A DNA stretch of 64,000 nucleotides from Pedobacter sp. MC2016-24. GTDB taxonomy: Bacteria; Bacteroidota; Bacteroidia; Sphingobacteriales; Sphingobacteriaceae. The translations under genes and the position numbers were made by a program. Positions 9,054 through 17,655 of this stretch are shown piece by piece. The notes beneath the pieces were generated by a model. That model ran no database searches and had not been told where the DNA came from. It saw only the letters and a program-made list of their open reading frames with translations. Positions within the stretch are counted from its first letter, which is position 1. The number at the start of each line of letters is the position of its first letter. The stretch spans positions 62,001-126,000 of the forward strand of contig NZ_JADFBX010000009.1 in the NCBI RefSeq assembly GCF_015223055.1, in the 5' to 3' direction.

Positions 9054-10220
9054 TTAGTTGATTTGCATGCGTTTTACAAAGTCTGGATTTAACTGTTTCC
9101 TTAGATCAGCATAAGGAATATAAACCAGGATTTGACCTTGTGCATAACTGGCAACTTCATAAGGGTTATAAAGAAAGGAAAGTCCATGGCTACCCACAAT
9201 GAAGTTTTTACTTGCTGCCAGATGGTCATCAAAAAGCTGGGTTGAAAGGCCTTCGCCCTCAGGTATCTGATATTGTTTCCTGAAGTTTTTTTCTATGATG
9301 CCTTGTAAAGGCAAAGAGTCTATTTTAACGATGTCGTTCAGTTTAAGCAGTTTTTGGTTCTGCACATCAAAGTTATAGATGCTGCTGCCGTAATTGCCAT
9401 GTGCACCGCCGGAGTAGTCGTCAGACAGCTCATTAATGACTACATAGCCGTTTTCATTGTATTCCAGGGTTACGTTCTGTCCGTGGGAATAGTTTAACGT
9501 TGCAGAAAAAGCATCTTCTTTGGGGATTTCTGCCATATCGGCTTTATAGCCTTCGAGGTATTCTTTAGCTAATTTTTGAATGCCTGTAGTCCAGGCAATA
9601 TCCGGGTTTTTAAATCCCACTATTTTTTTTAATTGCTTATCCAGCCAGACTTCCTGACTGGTTTTGCCCTTGGCACTTAGATACTGAAAGTTAATCGTCG
9701 CCATTGGGCTATTCTTTCTTTTCGGATATGCCTGGAGTGAATCCTCGTAGGCGGCCAATTCAAATGGGTAGGTTCCCTGAGGGTAGCGTTCTTCCAGATG
9801 GATGCTTTGTTTGTTTTTGCCGTCCATCCTGAATCCTTCAAATGCGCTGCCCGTCCATTTTAAATGTAATTTAGCTCCTTTTGGTGCTTTTTCAGTGTAG
9901 GATTGCAGACTTTCTTCTTTTAGCACAAGGCTATCTGTCCCGATAACTGTATCTGTTACCAAATCCAATCGTTTACCGTTAAAATCGTAATTTCCGGAAA
10001 AGGAGTTTCCGGTTCTGCTCAATTGGACGATTACATTCTGGTCGCCAATGATTCCCTGAAGTCTTTTGTAAAAAATCGAGGGAAGGTGCTCTTGTACGGT
10101 TGCAACATGCGTTGCAGTACTATCTACGCTATTTGTAGCTGTTGTTTTTTGTTTGTCTGTACCATGACAAGCGCTGAGCGCAATGGAAATACAGAAAGGG
10201 ATGATGTAATTTGACTTCAT
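9054..10220 (-). CDS. Lipoprotein with DUF4163/DUF3298 (RsiV-like) domains
   Basis: The product of about 388 residues begins with a lipoprotein signal (lipobox ALSAC). Its C-terminal part carries the DUF3298 signature (YSGGAHGNYGSSIYNFD, then KLLKLNDI). The middle matches the DUF4163-like region seen in RsiV and PdaC-type proteins. I chose ATG 10220 rather than the longer frame to 10280 because the lipobox lies at a normal distance from it. It converges with the SGNH gene with only 2 nt between stops. Some relatives bind lysozyme; no function is claimed here. Confidence 0.8.
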   Translation of the reverse strand: MKSNYIIPFCISIALSACHGTDKQKTTATNSVDSTATHVATVQEHLPSIFYKRLQGIIGDQNVIVQLSRTGNSFSGNYDFNGKRLDLVTDTVIGTDSLVLKEESLQSYTEKAPKGAKLHLKWTGSAFEGFRMDGKNKQSIHLEERYPQGTYPFELAAYEDSLQAYPKRKNSPMATINFQYLSAKGKTSQEVWLDKQLKKIVGFKNPDIAWTTGIQKLAKEYLEGYKADMAEIPKEDAFSATLNYSHGQNVTLEYNENGYVVINELSDDYSGGAHGNYGSSIYNFDVQNQKLLKLNDIVKIDSLPLQGIIEKNFRKQYQIPEGEGLSTQLFDDHLAASKNFIVGSHGLSFLYNPYEVASYAQGQILVYIPYADLRKQLNPDFVKRMQIN

Positions 10221-10307
10221 AAGATTTTGATGTAGGACGAATTTAGCGAAATAAAGAACTTGTTGGCATGATTTTGGCAAAAATAACTACATGAAGAAAG
10301 ATCCGGT

Positions 10308-10826
10308 ATGACAGCAAAGAATTTTGTAATAGCAGACGATGAGATTGTCATCTATCCTAGTATGTTTACCCGATACATTTTCTATCTGCTGTTCTTTTTC
10401 TTTATCGCCTGTCTGACTGGTGGTTCTTATATTCTGGCTGAATCAGCCAATAGCAATAGCTTATCTCCAGGTTCATATTTACTTTTTTTAAATGGATTGT
10501 TCTTTCTCGTTCTTTCTTTATTTGCCTACGCAAGAATGAGGAGAAGGATTATCATTGACCGGAGTAAACAGCTCATTTTGAGAAAGTCGGTATTTGGCGT
10601 CAGATTACTTGCCCGGTTTTCGGAACTTAGCACGGTCAAGAAGAGTTATCTTGTTGCTCATGGATCTGCTCATGTGAACTACTATTATGCCATTCAGTTC
10701 AAGGATCCATCAGCTGCAAAGGAAATTATCTTAACCAATTCTTATACCAAATCTAACCATCCTAAGTTGCATGGTTTTGAAGCACAGGTACTTCCTGTTT
10801 TAAATCAATGGTTGTTGGAGCGCTGA
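10308..10826 (+). CDS. Small two-TM membrane protein, function unknown
   Basis: The 172-residue product has two hydrophobic segments (about 22-45 and 58-78) and a soluble C-terminal domain of about 90 residues (IDRSKQLILRKSVFG onward) that looks PH-like. I do not recognise a named family. It is divergent from the lipoprotein gene at 10220 and shares the intergenic space with it; it converges with the esterase gene downstream. Confidence 0.65.
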   Translation: MTAKNFVIADDEIVIYPSMFTRYIFYLLFFFFIACLTGGSYILAESANSNSLSPGSYLLFLNGLFFLVLSLFAYARMRRRIIIDRSKQLILRKSVFGVRLLARFSELSTVKKSYLVAHGSAHVNYYYAIQFKDPSAAKEIILTNSYTKSNHPKLHGFEAQVLPVLNQWLLER

Positions 10827-10845
10827 TTTCTACAGTGTTTTTGGA

Positions 10846-11712
10846 TTATTTTGATTTGGGTTTCTGTGGATAGAGCAATCTGAAGGCATTGAATATAGCG
10901 GGATGTGTTACAGTGGCATGATCTTCTTCCGGTAAATAATCAAAATGAACTTTAATGTTTTTAGAAGGCGATTTCTGTATTTTTTCTGCCAGCAGTTTGG
11001 CGTCCTCTTCCATGATGTGTTTTTTAGTACCGTCCATAGATCCTTCTTTTCCAACACCTATGTAAATATCGGTGGGGCTAGGATAACTGGCTTGCAGTAT
11101 GCTCGGGTTTTGGCTAAGCAATTTGCCGTCGTTCCACCATAAGCTTGGACTGACAATAATATATTTATTGAAAAGCTGAGGTTTTGTAAATAAAATTTCA
11201 GTTGCGAGCAGGCCAGCTAAGGACTGTCCGATAATGGTTTTTGAATGATTGGTTGAGTATTCTTTTTCAATGAAGGGTTGCAATTCTTTTTGAAGAAAAT
11301 CGATGAATTTTGCAGAGCCGCCACTATTGGGTACCCATTCTTTATCTTTTTCTACATGGGTAGGACTTGTAAAATCTCTTTTTCTGTTGGTATTGGCAAT
11401 TCCAACAACAATTGATTTCGGGATTCGGTTGATCCATGAAAATGTATTGTATTGAACCAGTCCTACGATGTGAATAAAATCTTCGTCTGCAGAACCATCC
11501 AATAGATAAATGACCGGATACTTATTCTCTTTTTGGTAATCATCGGGAAGATAAATGTTTAAAGTCCGTTCTTCATTGAGTATCTGAGAGTGTAATTTTA
11601 TGATCTTGCCAAGTACAAAATCTGTGGTTTGTTGTTTTGTTTCGACTTGCGCATGCGCATTGAAAAAGGTAAAGGCACAGATTAAAAAAGGTATGAAATT
11701 CATTCTATTCAT
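10846..11712 (-). CDS. Exported alpha/beta hydrolase (esterase D / IroE-like)
   Basis: The product of about 288 residues has a signal peptide ending near NAHAQ, the esterase-D segment YLLDGSADEDFIHIVG, a nucleophile elbow GQSLAG, and a likely catalytic His in EEDHATVTHPAIF. This is the usual layout for putative esterases that cleave siderophore or short-chain esters. The start could be 11712 or 11703; the longer frame to 11724 needs a TTG. The substrate is unknown. Confidence 0.85.
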   Translation of the reverse strand: MNRMNFIPFLICAFTFFNAHAQVETKQQTTDFVLGKIIKLHSQILNEERTLNIYLPDDYQKENKYPVIYLLDGSADEDFIHIVGLVQYNTFSWINRIPKSIVVGIANTNRKRDFTSPTHVEKDKEWVPNSGGSAKFIDFLQKELQPFIEKEYSTNHSKTIIGQSLAGLLATEILFTKPQLFNKYIIVSPSLWWNDGKLLSQNPSILQASYPSPTDIYIGVGKEGSMDGTKKHIMEEDAKLLAEKIQKSPSKNIKVHFDYLPEEDHATVTHPAIFNAFRLLYPQKPKSK

Positions 11713-11742
11713 AGGGGCAATCAATAAGGAGATTGGCCAAAG

Positions 11743-13449
11743 TTAAATAGAACTGAGCATAGTTTGCAGATTTGTATGTAGAAAAGCTTCTTTAACAAAT
11801 CTATTGAGCACTGCTACAGGTAGTGCGAGACTACTGGTTCTACTTAGCCTGGCAATGTTGATGCCGTAGAATTTCCCTTCCATATCAAATAAAGGTCCTC
11901 CGCAGGCAGCAGGTTTGAGTCGGGCATCATGAACCAATACCTGATTAAAACCATCCCTTCTTTCGCTTCTGCCATCTGTAAATTGATAGGCAATATGGCG
12001 TTCATTCAATCTTCGGGCTTTGAGTACCACCTGCTTTTTGTAGGCTACACCTGATCTGTTCAATTGTAGATTTAGCGTATCATTTATTCTATAATGTGCC
12101 ATTTCTCTGGCGAGGTCTTCTGCTTTGACTAGTTTTTTTCCGTTGAAACTCACAATTTCATCACCTGTTTCTAGGGCAGCTATATTTGCCGGGCTTCTTG
12201 GTTGTACCATAGAAATGATGATTTTACCATCTTTTTCATTCGTAGTGATACCTATAAATGCTGGATTTGGTCCTTTTGCAATGGCGACTTGCGTATTACC
12301 CAATACACTGATCACACCCGTTTGCTGCGGCTGGGGAGAAATCAGGAATTTTCCCAATTGTGTAAGCTGGGTGGAATCAGTAGCAAAAACTGCTAAGGCT
12401 ATGCCTCCTTTAAGTTTAACGTCTATTTCAAGCAAGACCAGATCGTTGTTTTCATCTCTGCTGATAACTTTTGCCGGAACCATTTTTCCGGGCTTTAATT
12501 GCACCAGTGGCGCTTCGCCAATCATAGAGCTTTTGCTCAGCAAAAAGCTTTTGTTTTTGAGCTGGTTTTCAGTACCGAGACCTTGAAGGTTTACCAAAGT
12601 TCCATTGATGGAGGTTTCGACACGTTTAATTTTGCTTTTTATCGTTAAGGTGTTCTGATTAAGCCTGGCTTCCAGTTTTTTCAAAACAGCCGACATGTCT
12701 GTCATTTCTGGTACAGGTTTTAATTCCAAAGCCTGGGGATCAGCGGCAAATTGCTCAGGAACCGGAAGTTCGGTATAACTTGAAGCTGTGGTTAAAGCCG
12801 TCCAATATTTGCGATATAGATCTACAGGGATTTCAAAATTATCATCCAGGGAGAGGTTAATTTTACTGTGCAATCCAATGACACGTCCTTTCAGGTCAAA
12901 AACCGGTCCGCCTGAATCTCCAGGCTCCATCAAACAGGTAGACCGAATAAAGCCTTCATTTGTTTTTACTTCAGCAACGTAACCGAGTCTGATTGTTGGT
13001 GTTTTTGCACCTAAACTACCGGGATAGGCAATGCTGACACAAGGCATGTTGACCAGGAGTGAGGAAGACCAACCCATTTCGGCATGAGGCCAGCTACCTG
13101 GCTCAATGATTTTTAGCATGGCCGCATCGTTTGAAGGAATCCGTCCTAAGCCTGTTGCTTTACATTTACGGCCATCCGGGAAAGTAATTTCATACAAATT
13201 ATTTGGTTTCACTGCGTGGGCGGCAGATAGTATATGTCCGGCTGAATCAATCACTACGCCACTAAAAGAACCACCAACAGCTTTCTTTACGATTGAATCA
13301 AACGGCGTGATGTACACAGACGCCTGATACGCTTGCTGCACTACCTGTTGTATGTTTTTTTCAAGTGCCTCGGCGGTGAAACCGGAGTTTTGAGCCAACA
13401 CCTGCAGGCTGACTTGCAAGGAGATCAAGAGAAGGAAAAGCTTTTTCAT
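11743..13449 (-). CDS. Exported trypsin-like serine protease with PDZ domain and a second, altered protease-like half
   Basis: The 568-residue protein has a signal peptide, then an S1C/HtrA-like domain. The triad is visible: His78 (SAAHAV), Asp108 (SNDAAML) and Ser179 (GDSGGP). A middle beta-rich segment is followed by a PDZ domain at about 395-480 and then a C-terminal segment with ACGGPLFDMEG that mirrors the GDSGGP motif, with Cys where Ser is expected. The protein may carry two chymotrypsin-like folds with the PDZ inserted between strands of the second. It is likely periplasmic. Confidence 0.82.
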   Translation of the reverse strand: MKKLFLLLISLQVSLQVLAQNSGFTAEALEKNIQQVVQQAYQASVYITPFDSIVKKAVGGSFSGVVIDSAGHILSAAHAVKPNNLYEITFPDGRKCKATGLGRIPSNDAAMLKIIEPGSWPHAEMGWSSSLLVNMPCVSIAYPGSLGAKTPTIRLGYVAEVKTNEGFIRSTCLMEPGDSGGPVFDLKGRVIGLHSKINLSLDDNFEIPVDLYRKYWTALTTASSYTELPVPEQFAADPQALELKPVPEMTDMSAVLKKLEARLNQNTLTIKSKIKRVETSINGTLVNLQGLGTENQLKNKSFLLSKSSMIGEAPLVQLKPGKMVPAKVISRDENNDLVLLEIDVKLKGGIALAVFATDSTQLTQLGKFLISPQPQQTGVISVLGNTQVAIAKGPNPAFIGITTNEKDGKIIISMVQPRSPANIAALETGDEIVSFNGKKLVKAEDLAREMAHYRINDTLNLQLNRSGVAYKKQVVLKARRLNERHIAYQFTDGRSERRDGFNQVLVHDARLKPAACGGPLFDMEGKFYGINIARLSRTSSLALPVAVLNRFVKEAFLHTNLQTMLSSI

Positions 13450-13652
13450 AGGAACGCTAAAGTTTTTGATGGATACTGAGCTTGGTTGATTAAAAGACCA
13501 TTGAAAAATTGTTTGGTTTAAAATGCCGTTCGTAATATTTTAATTACGTGTTGCGGACACTCCTATGCTTATTCCAAATTTTGGCTGTCAGTTGTTGAAT
13601 ATCATAAACTTTTTAAAATGATGCGGAAGATTTAAATCCCAGATTATAGAAA

Positions 13653-14360
13653 TTACTGTATAGCTCTGGGAGCATTATCGAGGATCATTGTTGCCAACTT
13701 ATTGTTCTTAAAATACATTGTAATGAATTGCTTCTTTTCATCTATGAGTAATAAATCCTTTTCAGGGACATTTTGTCTGGTAATTTGTGCGCCTGCAGGA
13801 TTCCAATAATATTTCTCAAAACCCTCCACTGTTTTTATGCTGTCTGGTTTACCGTACCGCTTAATGGCTTTTGCTTTCAAATCACCTATTTTAAATCCCA
13901 TGTTTGAAGTGAAGAACTTATCATCTATTTTTTTTGCGCTCACGAAAAACTCCTTAAAATAAAGCAGACGATCTTCTTTGCTGGCTGGATAATTATTGTT
14001 GTCACTTAAATCCATATTTGAAAATACTTCACTTGGGGCATTGCCATTGTCAAAACAGGCCGTGACGATTCTTGAATTATCAGAAAACAGAACAAACATC
14101 AGGGTTTGCTTTAAACTGTCATTAGTAAACCAGGCCGTGTTTTCGGAACGTAAATGAGCGGTGGTGACAGGTCTGTTCGAAGTTGGTTTTCCAAACATTT
14201 TTTCTGTAACGGGATAGTTATCGGCGAAAAATGGTTTTACCAATTCTTCTGGACTCTTTATATCTTCATCGTTTATAGCTACATCATCATCCTTTTTTTG
14301 CTGCTGGCAAGAAAAAAATAATATGGGGAGTAATATTAATGTGATCGAAATTTTTCTCAT
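13653..14360 (-). CDS. Lipoprotein, function unknown
   Basis: The 235-residue product has a lipoprotein signal (ILFFSC at residues 13-18), then a charged spacer and a mixed domain with TSNMGFKIGDLKAKAIKRYGKPD, the kind of motif seen in small periplasmic proteins that track substrate state. I do not recognise the family. It stands alone: about 200 nt separate it from the protease gene, and a divergent gene starts at 14467. Confidence 0.6.
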   Translation of the reverse strand: MRKISITLILLPILFFSCQQQKKDDDVAINDEDIKSPEELVKPFFADNYPVTEKMFGKPTSNRPVTTAHLRSENTAWFTNDSLKQTLMFVLFSDNSRIVTACFDNGNAPSEVFSNMDLSDNNNYPASKEDRLLYFKEFFVSAKKIDDKFFTSNMGFKIGDLKAKAIKRYGKPDSIKTVEGFEKYYWNPAGAQITRQNVPEKDLLLIDEKKQFITMYFKNNKLATMILDNAPRAIQ

Positions 14361-14466
14361 AATGGATGTTATTAATAAGGGCTGAAAAATGATTTATCTT
14401 TTATCAGAAGTTATAACACAAATATTATGCAATTCTGCTTAAATCTGTAGATTTGGTTCTGTAAAA

Positions 14467-14925
14467 ATGAAAATCGATAGTAAATATAACGGAATTGTCT
14501 TAGCAGTATTTGTGCTTTTGATAATTGTTGTGGTCGTAGTGGTACGAGGTGCAAAGACTAACTATTACACGATTATTATGGACGCGCAGATAAGAGGTAA
14601 AAATGACGACCATTTTAAAGATTGTTATTTAAAATGGAATGGAAATAACTACCTCATAACTGATTATTACAGGTATAAGAATGACGACTTAATTGAATAC
14701 AAATCAGCAACATCGTCTGGGTTTGCAGTTTTTAATCTTACTGACAGCAATTCTTTTTACAACGGAAGCCGCGATCGCTATAAAAAACTTTGGTATAAGC
14801 AAAAAAGCGATAACTTCGAATTGGACAACGAAAAATTTAAAATAGATTATATCAACAAGGATACTGTAGTTTCCAACATAGATGGTACTTTTATAAAAGT
14901 AGTGATACAAAAGTTTGTTGACTAG
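14467..14925 (+). CDS. Small membrane-anchored hypothetical protein
   Basis: The 152-residue product has one N-terminal hydrophobic segment (residues about 8-28, rich in Val/Ile) and a polar extracytoplasmic domain with many Tyr, Asn and Lys. No family was recognised. It lies divergent to the lipoprotein at 14360. It is the last intact gene before the tRNA-like scar at 15.1 kb. Confidence 0.5.
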   Translation: MKIDSKYNGIVLAVFVLLIIVVVVVVRGAKTNYYTIIMDAQIRGKNDDHFKDCYLKWNGNNYLITDYYRYKNDDLIEYKSATSSGFAVFNLTDSNSFYNGSRDRYKKLWYKQKSDNFELDNEKFKIDYINKDTVVSNIDGTFIKVVIQKFVD

Positions 14926-15102
14926 AGAACAGAATAGTCGGATTAACCTGGGCGCTTTTCTGCTACTGATTAGCCTAATTCCTTTTACGCTAACTTGATT
15001 TTAAACAAGAAAATTGGATTTGTGTTTTTGTTAAACTCCATTTTGGTTATGGCTTTTGCTATACTCCAGGGATTGCGCGCTGCTTCTTCCATCTGATTTA
15101 TG

Positions 15103-15132
15103 AAAAAAAAGGGGAATCTTAAGTGATTCCCC
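15103..15132 (-). terminator. Intrinsic terminator, minus strand
   Basis: There is a perfect 8-bp inverted repeat, GGGGAATC at 15111-15118 and GATTCCCC at 15125-15132, with a 6-nt loop. It is followed on the minus strand by eight T (eight A on the plus strand, 15103-15110). This is a classic rho-independent terminator for minus-strand transcription, but the only thing immediately upstream of it on that strand is the tRNA-like end. Confidence 0.75.
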
Positions 15133-15150
15133 TCTGGGTGGAGCCGAAGG
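15133..15150 (-). other. tRNA 3'-end-like fragment (possible att site)
   Basis: Read on the minus strand, this is ACCCCCTTCGGCTCCACC, which resembles the T-arm and acceptor end of a tRNA. It is followed directly by the terminator at 15103-15132, the normal layout of a tRNA gene end. The rest of a tRNA is absent: sequence further upstream on that strand does not form a T-loop or anticodon arm. This is what integration of an element into a tRNA 3' end leaves at one junction. Confidence 0.4.
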
Positions 15151-15523
15151 GGGTACAGTCAAAAATTTGTTGCCAATTTTAACATATTTTGAAAGTCTAA
15201 ATTTATAGAGTTAATTATTTGGTTATTAATAGTTTAGTCTTTTTTGGTTTTAACTTTGATAACATTCGTTGATGCTTTTAATTATATAGTGTTTTTAAGT
15301 TTTTCAAAAATGAAAGTTTGAGAGTAAACGAAAGTCAGAACTTTTTAAGCTATTGTTTTGAGGATTGTCGAACACCTTATTTATAATTGGAAGTGAAAAT
15401 CAATTTGTCATCTAAAATTGTATGTTGAGATCTCCTCACGTAAGTAATTATTGCTGAATCAGTAGTCCTCTTAATTATTAGGAATCACCAGTACTTCATC
15501 CTGGTTGGCACTTGGAACATTGA

Positions 15524-15860
15524 TGGCTAAAGATAGAGCAAATGGCTATTTATGGATAAGAAGCTTACTGGCTCTGAGGGCAGGACTTTCCGGAGGCTGG
15601 AAGGGGGCTATGCAATTGATGCGCACCAGGTTTATTACGGTAAAGAGATGATCACTGGTGCTGTTGCCAGTCATTTTGAAATTGTGAACGAAAAATCGGG
15701 CATATCCAGGGATGGAACTTATTATTATAAACGCGCTACTAAACTACCTGTAAAAGATTATCAGACTTTTATCCATCTTAAGGGAGAGTTTTGGAAGGAC
15801 AGGTATCAGGTTTACTCCGTTTCTAATCCCATTGATCCGGGCCACCTTTTCATCAGGTAA
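15524..15860 (+). pseudogene. DKNYY-family protein fragment with frameshift
   Basis: The frame 15552-15860 (102 codons) encodes GGYAIDAHQVYYGKEM and later DGTYYYKRATKL, the repeated xDxxxVYY pattern of DKNYY proteins. Just upstream, in another frame from ATG 15524, AKDRANGYL looks like the preceding repeat (expected AKDxxxVYY). A frameshift near 15550 therefore separates two parts of one gene. The N-terminal part is missing. The best reading is a decayed gene tail. Confidence 0.5.
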
Positions 15861-15957
15861 ATAGGAAATAATGCTAAAAAGTTAATAGATGTTAAAGTTT
15901 CCGGTGATATCACCAACTTTGATAGATTTGGTGATATTCAATTCTAAGAACCTATTT

Positions 15958-17391
15958 ATGCGTTATCAGAAATTAATCCTCGTTTGCTTATTATTCAATT
16001 TAATTTCATGCCACCAAAGAAGTTCAAAAGGCTCGCAACCCGTTATACAAGGGATTTGGAAAAAGCATGGATATGGGCAAATTGTTCGTATAAATAAAAC
16101 AGACATTGAATTTTATGATGTCACAAAAAAAAGCTGCCTTCCAGTAAAGACCATTAGTTTAAAAAACATTAAAGAGTTTGGAGACATTGTTGGTTTAACT
16201 GCAGCCACATTACTCATCCATAGCGGAATCAACTTTTATTCATTTACTCGTTTAAAAGAACTTCCAAAGTCTTGTAAGATACAGAGTGATTTAGCACTTA
16301 AGGATCCTATATATAATTTTAATGTCTTCTGGCATACTTTCAATGAGAATTATGCATTTTTTCAGAAAAGGAACATAGATTGGGATCAGATTTACAAGGA
16401 TTACAGACCTAAAATAAACAGGAAAATGAGTGATAGAGATCTGTACCTGCTATTAAATGAAATTATCACTAAATTCAAGGATGGTCACATAACGCTCGAC
16501 GCACCCGAAGACATTGTAAAAGAAGCCGCATTACCAACACAAAAGATTAGTGACGGAAGTTCTATCACTAAAATTCCAGATGTAAGCCCATTGAAGCTCC
16601 GAACAGCGCTATTGAACAGATACTTGAAAAGACCGACCTTTTCGGGTAGAGATTTTTACGGAAACGGACTATTGAACTGGGGAATAACGAAGGAAAATGT
16701 GGGTTATATATAGGTAAATTGGATGCTGTTTTTTCATGATTACAAAATAGCGGATTCGGTAAGGGGGATGATTATCCTGCGGAATACTTTCAGAAAGCTG
16801 GAAACAATCCAAGACACATGAGCGAGGAAGTTGAACATGCACGGAAAATTATGGATAGGGCAATCACAGACTTAAAAGATGTTGATGGAATCATACTGGA
16901 CATCAGGTTTAATGGAGGAGGATATGATGGATTCGCTCTCGAAATTTTAAGTCATTTCATCAATAAGAAAACAATGGCTTTTAGCAAAAGAACCTGGCTC
17001 GGAAAAACTTTTTCTGCTGCTACACCTACATATATGAGTCCTTCAGGCCAAAGATTTCTTGGCCCAGTTATGTTGCTGACAAGTCGTAGTACTGCCAGCG
17101 CCGCGGAGATTCTGGCAATGGCATCTATGGGGCTAAAGAATTTTGATAGAATAGGATCGTCGACCGAGGGGATATTTTCTGACAGGCTTGAAAAAAAACT
17201 ACCGAACGGGTGGAGATTTAGTTTATCAAACGAAGTTTACATGAAAACTTCGAGAATTATGGCATTCCCCACACATTAAAATGGCTTATCCACCAGAGGC
17301 AAATAAATTTCGTTATTTAATTCTACAAAATATGCGTGTGGGTGATCCGGCTATAGACACTGCAATTTCTTTGATAACTATAAAGAAATGA
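15958..17391 (+). pseudogene. S41-family peptidase lipoprotein, broken by several frameshifts/stops
   Basis: Three reading-frame pieces join into one S41 (C-terminal processing/tricorn-like) peptidase. Piece 1, 15958-16713, has a lipobox (NLISC) and the N-terminal segment FWHTFNENYAFF. Piece 2, 16818-17279, has the conserved DIRFNGGGYDG and the catalytic-Ser region SRSTASAAE. Piece 3, 17281-17391, has the C-terminal motif YPPEANKF and DPAIDTAISLI. Frame changes occur near 16700-16740, with a TAG and a TGA, and near 17255. Order and spacing are normal for the family, so this is a recently broken gene rather than unrelated ORFs. Confidence 0.8.
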
Positions 17392-17588
17392 GGTCATCTT
17401 AAAGCTTTTCTCTCCTCCTTCACATGTGACCATTGACTTATTTAACACTTCAACCTAGGTAATGGTGTCGAAACTGATATTTATCCACTTAGCTTAATTA
17501 CGACTGCAGCTTCCCGGCTATCTCTAGATTCCTTGATGTTACTTGCAGGAAAGGTGATAGGGCGATGGTTAGAGAAATTGAAAATGAT

Positions 17589-17618
17589 AAAGCTCCAAAA
17601 TAGATTATTTGGAGCTTT
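17589..17618. terminator. Bidirectional terminator hairpin
   Basis: A perfect 11-bp inverted repeat (AAAGCTCCAAA at 17589-17599, TTTGGAGCTTT at 17608-17618) with an 8-nt loop lies between the plus-strand S41 remnant and the convergent minus-strand gene ending at 17656. A/T runs on both sides make it usable in both directions. Confidence 0.7.
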
Positions 17619-17655
17619 ATATTAAGTTTTTAAGACTTTTTTAACCTTTGTTTTT

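Larger units (their letters stand above)
14926..15523. other. Gene-poor stretch holding a tRNA-end-like scar and gene debris
   Basis: No full gene is visible. On the minus strand a short peptide frame (about 15093 down to 14989, starting MEEAARNPW and ending FKIKLA) is bounded by a hairpin and looks like a gene tail. The rest is AT-rich and shows no coding signal I trust. Confidence 0.5.

Noticed and set aside
15103..15150. Intact tRNA gene
   Set aside because: Only the acceptor-end and terminator are present; no anticodon or D arm can be folded from the adjacent bases.
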